DNA of 33,724 bases from an uncultured Collinsella sp. (GTDB lineage Bacteria > Actinomycetota > Coriobacteriia > Coriobacteriales > Coriobacteriaceae). Both the position numbers and the translations under genes were made by a program. Below the pieces are notes generated by a model. The model saw only the letters and a program-made list of their open reading frames with translations. It was not told the DNA's origin and ran no database searches. Shown one piece after another: positions 16,143 to 23,006 of the stretch (position 1 is its first letter; every line of letters starts with the position of its first letter). Location of the stretch: positions 1-33,724 of the forward strand of contig CATWCP010000009.1 of the NCBI GenBank assembly GCA_958349325.1. The letters run 5' to 3'.

Positions 16143-17756
16143 TTACGCCTTGACAGTCGCAACGCCCCTGAAGGACATGCTCGTCGTGCCGATGCCCTTG
16201 AAGCCATCGAGGGCCTCGCCGTTGGGCGCAGTGGACGGATCGTCCCAGGAAGCGGAGACGGTCTTGACGTGGACAACGGGGTACAGAACGGCGTTGTCGG
16301 CAATGATGTCGAAGCACTCGTTCCACTTCTTCTGCTGCTCGTCGCCCTCGGCGGCAAGAGCCTCGTCCATGAGACCGTGGAGCTTCGCCCACTCAGCGGA
16401 ATCCTTCCACGGGCAACGGGTCTGCATCCAGACGTTGTCGCCATACCACCAGTTGAGCAGCAGGTCGGGGTCGGCGCCGAAGCAGGACGGATCGCCAGGA
16501 GCGAGAAGGATATCGTAGGCCTCGCCGCCGTCGATGGCAGCGTAGGTGGCCGGCGAGGTATCGGTCTGGATGGTCACATCGAAGCCGAGAGCGTCGAGGT
16601 CGTTCTTGACCTGAGCGGCCATGCCCTTGATCTGCTCGTTGTCGGTGGTGCGCAGGGTGATGGCGCCCGGGGTGATGCCAGACTCTTCGATGAGCTTCTT
16701 GGCCTTCTTGGCGTCAGTCTTGTACACCGTGGAAGCCTCATGATAGTTGGTGAAGCTCTTGGGCAGGTAGCAGCTGGCAGCGGTAGCAAGGCCGGCGAAG
16801 GTGTTGGTAATCATCTTCTCAGTGTCGAGCGCGTACATGACGGCCTGACGGACCTTGACGTTGTTCCAAGGCTCCTTGGCGACGTTGAACATGATGAAGC
16901 GGGTGCCGAAACCCTGGACGTTATCGATCTTGCAGCCGGCGCTCTCGAGCTGGTCGACGGCATCAGCGGTGACGAGCTCCATAACGAGCGTGGAGCCCTC
17001 CTGCTGAGCGGTAACGCGAGCGGTGGGGTCGGTCAGGATGCTGTACTGGATCTTCTTATCCTCGGCAGCATACTCACCGTTGTACTCGGGGTTGGGAACC
17101 AGGGTGATCTCGGTATCGGAGATAGAGTCGTACATCCAGGGGCCGGAGCCGATCGGCTGCTTAGCGCGATCCTCCTCGGCCTGGGTAGCCGGGGTAACGC
17201 GGATGATGGCCAGACGATCCTTGAGCAGGGAGAAGTTGGGGACCTTGGTCTTGACCGTTACAGTGCTAGCGTCCTTGGCCTCGATGGACTCGAAGGGCTG
17301 GAAGAACGGAGCATAGGTAGCAGAAGCGGCGCAAGCGGTGTAGGAGGCAACGACGTCGTCAGCAGTGACCTCGGTGCCATCGGAGAACTTGGCGCCCTTG
17401 CGGATGGTGACCTCGAAGGTAGTGTCGTCCACGGACTTGGGATCGTCGGTGGCGAGCTCGTTGAAGGTGCTGTAGTCGTGGTAATCGATGCCATAGAGGC
17501 CCTCGATGACGTGCCAGTTAGCACCCAGGCCCACAGCGGAGCCGGTGCTGGCGGGGTCGAAGCTGGACGGAGCGTAAGCGGAACCAGCGGTGATCACGCC
17601 GCCGCCACGGTTGGCGGAATCGGTGGAACCGGAAGCGGAACCCTCGTCGTTGGAGCTGCCACCGCAGCCGGTGAGACCAAGCCCTGCGACAGCAGCGACG
17701 CTGCCGGTGAGGCCGAGGAACGAACGCCTGGACATACCCTTGTTGATGATGGCCAT
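16143..17756 (-). CDS. Solute-binding lipoprotein, family 5 (peptide/sugar-acid type ABC importer)
   Basis: Extracellular substrate-binding component, 537 residues. The N-terminus has a twin-arginine signal (SRRSFLG, 9-15), a hydrophobic segment and a lipobox LTGC, giving a lipid-anchored mature protein from Cys31, followed by a Gly/Ser-rich tether. The body matches the SBP_bac_5 pattern (SFDPASTGSA, VIEGLYGIDYHD near the start; later KVRQAVMYALDTEKMI, and GDPSCFGADPDLLLNWWYGDN). ATG 17756 has AGGAG five bases upstream. The family includes peptide binders and also SatA-type sialic acid binders; the adjacent nan genes favour a sialic acid or related ligand. It is the first gene of the operon. 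Confidence 0.9.
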   Translation of the reverse strand: MAIINKGMSRRSFLGLTGSVAAVAGLGLTGCGGSSNDEGSASGSTDSANRGGGVITAGSAYAPSSFDPASTGSAVGLGANWHVIEGLYGIDYHDYSTFNELATDDPKSVDDTTFEVTIRKGAKFSDGTEVTADDVVASYTACAASATYAPFFQPFESIEAKDASTVTVKTKVPNFSLLKDRLAIIRVTPATQAEEDRAKQPIGSGPWMYDSISDTEITLVPNPEYNGEYAAEDKKIQYSILTDPTARVTAQQEGSTLVMELVTADAVDQLESAGCKIDNVQGFGTRFIMFNVAKEPWNNVKVRQAVMYALDTEKMITNTFAGLATAASCYLPKSFTNYHEASTVYKTDAKKAKKLIEESGITPGAITLRTTDNEQIKGMAAQVKNDLDALGFDVTIQTDTSPATYAAIDGGEAYDILLAPGDPSCFGADPDLLLNWWYGDNVWMQTRCPWKDSAEWAKLHGLMDEALAAEGDEQQKKWNECFDIIADNAVLYPVVHVKTVSASWDDPSTAPNGEALDGFKGIGTTSMSFRGVATVKA

Positions 17757-17892
17757 GTCTTCTCCTATCAATAGAGAATCTTACCCGGGAGCACCTAGAC
17801 TTGCCCCCGCGCAACTTGCGGACGATATATACCTTACCTACCGACGGACCCAACTGAGGTGCCGCGCTCGGCGACCGATACATACATACGCT

Positions 17893-17915
17893 TGAACGGT
17901 ATTTACTACCGTTCA
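17893..17915 (-). promoter_or_regulatory. Candidate operator: 23-bp inverted repeat
   Basis: TGAACGGTA (17893-17901) and TACCGTTCA (17907-17915) are perfect 9-bp arms separated by 5 nt. The element overlaps the -10 of a candidate promoter, the position expected for a repressor operator. No regulator gene lies in the window. The site does not match a sialic-acid regulator motif I can name with certainty. Confidence 0.6.
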
Positions 17916-17931
17916 CCGAATTCGTTGACAA
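17903..17931 (-). promoter_or_regulatory. Candidate promoter P2 of the nan operon
   Basis: On the minus strand, TTGTCA (17931-17926) is separated by 17 nt from TAGTAA (17908-17903). The -35 is one base off consensus and the -10 is weaker. Its -10 lies within the 23-bp inverted repeat. Confidence 0.45.
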
Positions 17932-17934
17932 ACG

Positions 17935-17950
17935 ATACTGCAGACAGTAT
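17935..17950 (-). promoter_or_regulatory. Second inverted repeat upstream of the nan operon
   Basis: ATACTG (17935-17940) and CAGTAT (17945-17950) flank 4 nt, just upstream of candidate promoter P2. It could be a second operator or a binding site for a different factor. Confidence 0.4.
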
Positions 17951-17991
17951 GTGTCGGCGAGGTGAGATATCAGTCTTCGTCAACCCGCAGG

Positions 17992-18028
17992 ATAACAGGG
18001 TTTTTGCTTGGGTTAGTCAAACGTTTTA
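17992..18028 (-). promoter_or_regulatory. Candidate promoter P1 with a LacI-like element
   Basis: On the minus strand TTGACT (18020-18015), a 17-nt spacer and TGTTAT (17997-17992) form a promoter. The 10-mer AAACGTTTTA (18019-18028, plus strand) touches the -35 and is identical to 10 bases of the 14-bp palindrome upstream of gap. Shared control by one regulator is possible but unproven. Confidence 0.45.
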
Positions 18029-18065
18029 GCGTTAATAAAACCCGAAACCAGCAGGTAATCATGGC

Positions 18066-18095
18066 GAAATAAATGCTTGAAAATCGCGCAAGCAT
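18066..18095 (-). terminator. Probable terminator of uvrC
   Basis: ATGCTTG/CAAGCAT (18095-18089 with 18079-18073) forms a 7-bp stem and is followed on the minus strand by TTATTTC. It starts 25 nt after the uvrC stop codon. The stem is less GC-rich than the other terminators here. Confidence 0.6.
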
Positions 18096-18120
18096 GTATA
18101 CCAGTTGTTTAGGCTCGTGT

Positions 18121-20061
18121 TTAGCTATCGGAATGGCTAGCCGATGCCTCGGCGCGCTCGGCATTCCATGCGACGAGCGCCTCGTGGACCGCCTTGGCGA
18201 CATCGGCAGGTATGCCGCGAACTTCTGCAATCTCTTTCTCGCTCGCCGCACGCAAACGCTTCATCGAGCCAAAATGGCGCATAATGGCACGTTTTCTAGT
18301 GGGTCCCACGCCCGGAACGTCATCGAGTACCGAAACCGTCATGGCTTTATCGCGCAACTCACGATGGAATGTAATTGCAAAACGGTGCGATTCATCGCGC
18401 ACCTGCTTGATGAGATAGAGCGACGCGGACCCGGTTGGAAGCACGACGGGAGTCTCGTCCCAGGGCACGAAAACCTCCTCATCGGCCTTTGCCAAGCCAC
18501 AAACTGGTATATCGAGCCCAAGGGCCTCAAGTTGCTTAATTGCAGCCGTCAATTGCGGCTTGCCGCCGTCGACAACGAGCAAATCGGGGCGCGAGCCAAA
18601 ACGTTCGTCGGCCATCCGCTCGGGAGCATAGCGACGCCCCAAAACCTCGGACATCGAAACGAAGTCGTTCGCCTCGTCCAATTCGGCCTGGATTTTAAAG
18701 CGGCGGTACTGGCTCTTGTCGGCGCGGCCGTTGGTAAACACCACCATCGAGGCGACCGTAAAGGTGCCATGCAGCGTAGAGATATCGAAGCACTCGATAC
18801 GTAACGGCGGCGATGGCAGCGCCAACGCGCTTTCGAGCTCCAAGAGCGCCCGATTGGTGCGGTCGTCGGCATACCCCGTACGCATCATGTAGCGCATGAG
18901 GGCATGGCGCGCATTTTTGGATGCCATATCGAGCAAACGGTGCTTTTCGCCACGTTGCGGCCTATGGAGATGACAGGAGCGCTCGCGCTTGCCTGCAAGC
19001 CACTCCCCCAGCGCCCCCGCATCCTCAAGCTCGACAGAGAGGTTGATCTCAGCTGGAATATCAGCCGTCTCGTCGTAATAGCGCTTAAGAAAGCCCGATT
19101 GAAGTTCCTCTTCGTCGACATCCAAACCCTTATCGAGAATGAACTCGCAGGTTCGAACCGTTCGACCCTCACGCACGACAAAAACGCAAGCGGCGGAAAT
19201 GGTCTCTTCGCGATAGAAGCCGATAACATCGATATCGACGCTCGATGGAAAGACAACCTGTTGGCGATCGTCCAGGCCCCTAATGACGTCCAGGCGGCGC
19301 TTGACACGGGCGGCGCGCTCAAAATCGAGCGCCTCGGCGGCCTCCGTCATCTCGGATGTCAGTTCGTCGACGACGTCCTTGCGATGGCCAGACAAAAAAC
19401 GTTCGACACGTTTGACGTTCTTGGCATAGTCCGCAGGAGAAATCGCGCCGACGCATGCACCCGGGCCACGACCGACATGATAGTCAAAGCAGGGGCGTCC
19501 GTTTTGCGCGCAAATCATATTGACGATGTCTTCTTCGCCCTTATGAGATTCGACGATGCGGCGGCAGCGACGCCACTCCGCACAGGATGCTGAGCAAATG
19601 GGAATAACCTTGCGCAGCGTATCGATGGTTTCACGTGCCGCACGGCTATCGGTATAGGGGCCAAAATAGCGCGTCCCTGGCTTATGGCGCTCACGCGTGT
19701 ATTTAATAGCGGGAAATAGATCGCTCTTGGTGATAGCGATAAAGGGATAGCTCTTATCGTCCTTAAGATCGACGTTAAAGTACGGATGGTATTGACCGAT
19801 CAGATTGCGCTCGAGTACCAATGCCTCGTGCTCGGTCTCCACAACGATATAGTCGAAGCTCGCCACCAACTGCATCATAAGCGGGATCTTCTGGCGCTCG
19901 TCCTGCAGCGTCACGTACTGACGCATACGGGCACGCAGGTTTTTCGCCTTGCCAACGTAGATGACATCGCCCTTGGCGTCTTTCCAAAGGTAGCAGCCGG
20001 GCTGCGTGGGAACGCGCGAGACCTGTTCGGCAAGGGTTGGAATGTTATCGTGACCCGTCAC
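18121..20061 (-). CDS. uvrC: Excinuclease ABC subunit C
   Basis: Makes the two incisions around a DNA lesion after loading by UvrA and UvrB. The 646 residues show the N-terminal GIY-YIG nuclease (about 17-95, with QPGCYLWKD and VIYVGKAKNLRAR), a UVR motif that contacts UvrB (DELTSEMTEAAEALDFERAARVKRRL, about 208-235), the RNase H-like second nuclease (with IECFDIS, VVDGGKPQL) and C-terminal helix-hairpin-helix repeats (VPGVGPTRKRAIMRHFG...IRGIPADVA-like). The start is GTG 20061, 6 nt after the murJ stop codon, with a weak AGGTAAAC upstream, so it is probably expressed from the ybaK-murJ transcript by coupling. It is intact. Confidence 0.96.
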   Translation of the reverse strand: MTGHDNIPTLAEQVSRVPTQPGCYLWKDAKGDVIYVGKAKNLRARMRQYVTLQDERQKIPLMMQLVASFDYIVVETEHEALVLERNLIGQYHPYFNVDLKDDKSYPFIAITKSDLFPAIKYTRERHKPGTRYFGPYTDSRAARETIDTLRKVIPICSASCAEWRRCRRIVESHKGEEDIVNMICAQNGRPCFDYHVGRGPGACVGAISPADYAKNVKRVERFLSGHRKDVVDELTSEMTEAAEALDFERAARVKRRLDVIRGLDDRQQVVFPSSVDIDVIGFYREETISAACVFVVREGRTVRTCEFILDKGLDVDEEELQSGFLKRYYDETADIPAEINLSVELEDAGALGEWLAGKRERSCHLHRPQRGEKHRLLDMASKNARHALMRYMMRTGYADDRTNRALLELESALALPSPPLRIECFDISTLHGTFTVASMVVFTNGRADKSQYRRFKIQAELDEANDFVSMSEVLGRRYAPERMADERFGSRPDLLVVDGGKPQLTAAIKQLEALGLDIPVCGLAKADEEVFVPWDETPVVLPTGSASLYLIKQVRDESHRFAITFHRELRDKAMTVSVLDDVPGVGPTRKRAIMRHFGSMKRLRAASEKEIAEVRGIPADVAKAVHEALVAWNAERAEASASHSDS

Positions 20062-20067
20062 GTTTAC

Positions 20068-22368
20068 CTACTTGCGGCGAAGCAACGCAGAGACCTCGGG
20101 CATCTTAAAGGCGACGGCCAGACCAAAGGTGACAGCGAGCGAGACGATGCCTGCAACGCAAACATAGCCCAAGGTAACCAGAATCGAGCCGCCGAGCGCA
20201 CCGACAAAGCGCTCGAGCGCCCACGAAACGCCGGCACCCGCTGCGGCACCCAGACCGCCGAGCAAAAGGCCAAAGAAGCCTCCGTGCAGTATGGACTTAA
20301 CCTGAAGGCCATGCAGACGACGACGCAGCCACCACAGCGAACAACCGACCAAGATAACGTAGTCGACGACATACGAAAGCGCGATGGCAGGCATGCCGTA
20401 GCCGAGGGCCACTCCGAACAGCAGTACCGAACCGGCCTGGCCGATGGCGGAATACAGGCAATAGCGGCCATAGGGCTTCATATCGAGCAGAGCAGAGAAG
20501 CTCTTCTGCATCAGCACGACCACGCCGTAGAGTGGCAGAGAAAGCGCCAGATAGACAAGGAACTCGGACACCAGCGCCACGCCGGACTCATCAAACTTGC
20601 CGGCACAGTAAATCATGTTGAGCGGACGCGCGAAAACAATCAGGTACAACGCAAACGGGATCAGGAAAAACAGCATCTGGGCGACACCGCGCGAGATGCC
20701 CGTACGAACACTGTCGTAATCTTTCTCCTGCGCATCGTGAGAGAGTTCGGTGTACAGCGCCGTCGAAAGCGAAGCGGCAATCAGCGCGTAGGGCAGCGTG
20801 TACCACAGGCGCGCATACGCGATGACGGAAGGACCGGTCTCGGGCTGTACCACCAGCGCGGCGGCATTGGTGATGGAGGTCGAAACAAACATGCACACCG
20901 TTGCAAGCAGCGTCGGAATACCGAGCGTAATCGTCTGGCGCAGCGCGGGATCCTTAAAGTCGATATGGATATGAGGATGCACGCCATGCTTGCCGAGCGC
21001 GGGAATCTGACATGCCATCTGGACAAAGACGCCAAAGGTCGTTCCGGCTGCAATAAGAATGATGCCGGCACGCTCACCGAATTGTGCGGACACAGGAGCA
21101 AAGCCCATAAAGCTCGCGATGACAATCACATTGTTGAGAACCGGGGCAAACGTCGACCAGAAGTAATCACGGTGTGCGTTGAGAACGCCCGAGAACACCG
21201 AGCCCAGCCCGTAGAACAGAATCTGGATGGCAAAGAAACGAAACATGAACGCGGCAGTATTCATGCTGCCGCCGTCACCCGAAAGGAACGACTGCGTCCA
21301 GATAAAGCCCGGAGCGAACACGGTGCCCAGCACCGAAATGCCGCCCAGCAGCAAAAGTAGGATGCCGAGCAGATTACCTACGTATTCGTTTGAGGCGTCG
21401 CGACCCTGTTCACGACGCACGCCCATGTACACCGGCAAAAAGGCGGTAACCAACATGCCGCCCATCACGAGCTCGTAGAGCATATTGGGCAGGTTGTTGG
21501 CGACCTGGTAGGAAGACGAGAGCAGCGACATGCCGATGGCGGCAGCCATAGCCCACGTGCGGATAAACCCGGTGACGCGCGACACGATAGTCAGCACGGT
21601 CATGAGCCCAGCAGAACGACCGATCGTAGAGTAATCCGACGAGCCCATATCATCTACATCGTCCTGCGATTGGGGACTGACTTCAGTGTGTCGTCGAGAA
21701 TCAACCTCGATATCAGGCTCATCGATTATCGCGAAGGGGTCGTCGACCAAAACGGCATCATCGGCAGAAAAAGCTCCGTCAACAGGCGTGACATCGTTGT
21801 CAAACGAAGCGTCATCGTTAGCTACGGCATTATCACCAAACACCGTGTCAACTTCCCTGACGGCAGCGGTTCGTCCAGAAAACGACAAAAGGTCCCAATC
21901 ATCGTCGTCGACAGCAACGCCCTCGACCGGATCGGTCGAGCCGAGCGGTGACCACTCGTCATCCAAAAGCAGCCGCTCGTCATCACCGTCGGTTGCAGAC
22001 CTCGCGGGACAACCGGCTGGGGCACTCTGCAGCGCGCCCTTTCCCTGAGCCGCCATCAAGAACACTGCTGTCTCATCGGGACGCGGCGCACGAGACGCCC
22101 CAGCGGCAGCAGGCATCCGTCCGGCACGGGATTGAGCCGCGGCCAAAAACACCGCCGTCTCATCGGGACGGCCCGAAGAGAGAATCGTACGGGGAAGCAC
22201 CGTACCGGCACCGGCGGCACGCAAATACACAGCCGTCTCCCCTGGATCTGCAGCAGCGGACCAAGCGTTTCGAATCTGGTCGTCGACCGAAGAAGCCTCA
22301 GGCGCGGGCGTCTGAGAAGCCGAACCCTTTGCAAAGTGAGCTCCGCGCTTCGATTCTTCCTGCGGCAT
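20068..22368 (-). CDS. murJ: MurJ-type lipid II flippase with a long acidic N-terminal extension
   Basis: Flips the peptidoglycan precursor lipid II across the cytoplasmic membrane (MviN family). The family domain begins near residue 250 with SAGLMTVLTIVSRVTGFIRTWAMAAAIG and continues with about 14 hydrophobic helices to the end at 766. Residues 1-245 are an added, probably disordered cytoplasmic segment. It holds three repeats centred on threonine, GETAVYLRAA (44-52), PDETAVFLAAAQ (68-79) and PDETAVFLMAAQ (97-108), then an Asp-rich stretch (about 128-245). Mycobacterial MurJ is controlled by PknB phosphorylation and the FHA protein FhaA through a C-terminal domain; this extension could serve a similar end from the other terminus, which is inference. 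The ATG lies 3 nt past the ybaK stop codon. Confidence 0.93.
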   Translation of the reverse strand: MPQEESKRGAHFAKGSASQTPAPEASSVDDQIRNAWSAAADPGETAVYLRAAGAGTVLPRTILSSGRPDETAVFLAAAQSRAGRMPAAAGASRAPRPDETAVFLMAAQGKGALQSAPAGCPARSATDGDDERLLLDDEWSPLGSTDPVEGVAVDDDDWDLLSFSGRTAAVREVDTVFGDNAVANDDASFDNDVTPVDGAFSADDAVLVDDPFAIIDEPDIEVDSRRHTEVSPQSQDDVDDMGSSDYSTIGRSAGLMTVLTIVSRVTGFIRTWAMAAAIGMSLLSSSYQVANNLPNMLYELVMGGMLVTAFLPVYMGVRREQGRDASNEYVGNLLGILLLLLGGISVLGTVFAPGFIWTQSFLSGDGGSMNTAAFMFRFFAIQILFYGLGSVFSGVLNAHRDYFWSTFAPVLNNVIVIASFMGFAPVSAQFGERAGIILIAAGTTFGVFVQMACQIPALGKHGVHPHIHIDFKDPALRQTITLGIPTLLATVCMFVSTSITNAAALVVQPETGPSVIAYARLWYTLPYALIAASLSTALYTELSHDAQEKDYDSVRTGISRGVAQMLFFLIPFALYLIVFARPLNMIYCAGKFDESGVALVSEFLVYLALSLPLYGVVVLMQKSFSALLDMKPYGRYCLYSAIGQAGSVLLFGVALGYGMPAIALSYVVDYVILVGCSLWWLRRRLHGLQVKSILHGGFFGLLLGGLGAAAGAGVSWALERFVGALGGSILVTLGYVCVAGIVSLAVTFGLAVAFKMPEVSALLRRK
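22045..22248 (-). repeat. Three coding repeats in the MurJ N-terminus
   Basis: Three units encoding [PG]-[DG]-E-T-A-V-[FY]-L at 22248-22213, 22167-22132 and 22080-22045, spaced 81 and 87 nt. Two of them share an identical 14-base DNA run, GTCTCATCGGGACG (22070-22083 and 22157-22170), which suggests internal duplication. Confidence 0.8.
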
Positions 22369-22371
22369 CGC

Positions 22372-22872
22372 TCAGTCCTCTCTCGTGATCGGGGCAACCG
22401 TCGCCCCGCAAAATGCAACTAAGTCGTCGGGGGCAAGCTCAAGCTGATAGCCACGCTTACCGCCTGAGATAAAAATAGTATCCCAAAGGACGCATGTCTC
22501 ATCGATCAGCGTCCGAAAGCGTTTTTTCATGCCGACTGGACTGCAGCCGCCCCGGACATACCCCGTCGCGGCAAGCAAGTCCTTGACATGCATCATGGTC
22601 AGCGACTTTTCGCCAGCGGCGCGCGCGGCGGCCTTTAGGTCAAGCTCGTCGGCAACGGGAATACAGCACACAACGTGTTCGTTGGACGGCGCCACGCAAA
22701 CCAAGGTCTTAAAACCCTGGCCAGGCTCCTCGCCAAGTTGTTCCGAAATTGCAACGCCTAAACCCACCGACTCATCGCCATCGTCTTCATACGTATGGAG
22801 AATATAGGAGATGCCGGCGTTTTCCAGCTCGCGCATCGCATTGGTTTTCGGCGTCTTTGCAACCTTTGCCAT
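22372..22872 (-). CDS. ybaK: YbaK/EbsC family Cys-tRNA(Pro) deacylase
   Basis: Trans-acting editing enzyme that hydrolyses Cys-tRNA(Pro) formed in error by prolyl-tRNA synthetase. The 166 residues carry the family features: TPKTNAMRELENAGI at the N-terminus, FKTLVC, HVVCCIPVADELDLKAAARAAGEK, the GYVRGGCSPVGMKK signature and LDETxx...ISGGKRGYQLELAPDDL. ATG 22872 with AAGGGG upstream fits the family start; the longer reading to 22950 does not. It is the first gene of ybaK-murJ-uvrC. A TATACT hexamer (22915-22910, minus strand) about 40 nt upstream is a possible -10. Confidence 0.9.
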   Translation of the reverse strand: MAKVAKTPKTNAMRELENAGISYILHTYEDDGDESVGLGVAISEQLGEEPGQGFKTLVCVAPSNEHVVCCIPVADELDLKAAARAAGEKSLTMMHVKDLLAATGYVRGGCSPVGMKKRFRTLIDETCVLWDTIFISGGKRGYQLELAPDDLVAFCGATVAPITRED

Positions 22873-22951
22873 GGCATGCCCCTTCCCTCGAATTCGAACG
22901 TAACGCCTAAGTATATGTCCAATGTAGCCGCATACGTCATCTCGACACACA

Positions 22952-22988
22952 GAAGCGCCACCGAATCGAAAGGAATCGGTGGCGCTTC
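22952..22988 (-). terminator. Strong hairpin after uvrA, probable terminator
   Basis: A perfect 13-bp GC-rich stem (22952-22964 with 22976-22988, 11-nt loop) lies 18 nt beyond the uvrA stop codon. The tail on the minus strand is TGTGTGTC, a poor U-tract, so termination may be partial or need another factor. Confidence 0.6.
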
Positions 22989-23006
22989 CCGCATGACGGC
23001 GTCTCT

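Larger units (their letters stand above)
17757..18120 (-). other. Regulatory region between uvrC and the nan operon
   Basis: This 364-nt gap has no convincing gene. Read in the direction of transcription it holds a uvrC terminator (18066-18095), a candidate promoter with a LacI-like half-palindrome (17992-18028), a 16-bp inverted repeat (17935-17950), a second candidate promoter (17903-17931) overlapped by a 23-bp inverted repeat (17893-17915), and then a leader of about 140 nt to the ATG. These are listed separately. Confidence 0.7.

Noticed and set aside
16269..17774. 501-codon plus-strand frame opposite the solute-binding protein
   Set aside because: Antisense shadow; the minus strand has a Tat signal, lipobox and SBP family motifs.
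22888..22897. Palindrome TCGAATTCGA upstream of ybaK as an operator
   Set aside because: It is short, and the similar CGAATTCG at 17917-17924 is likely chance; neither is placed convincingly relative to a promoter.
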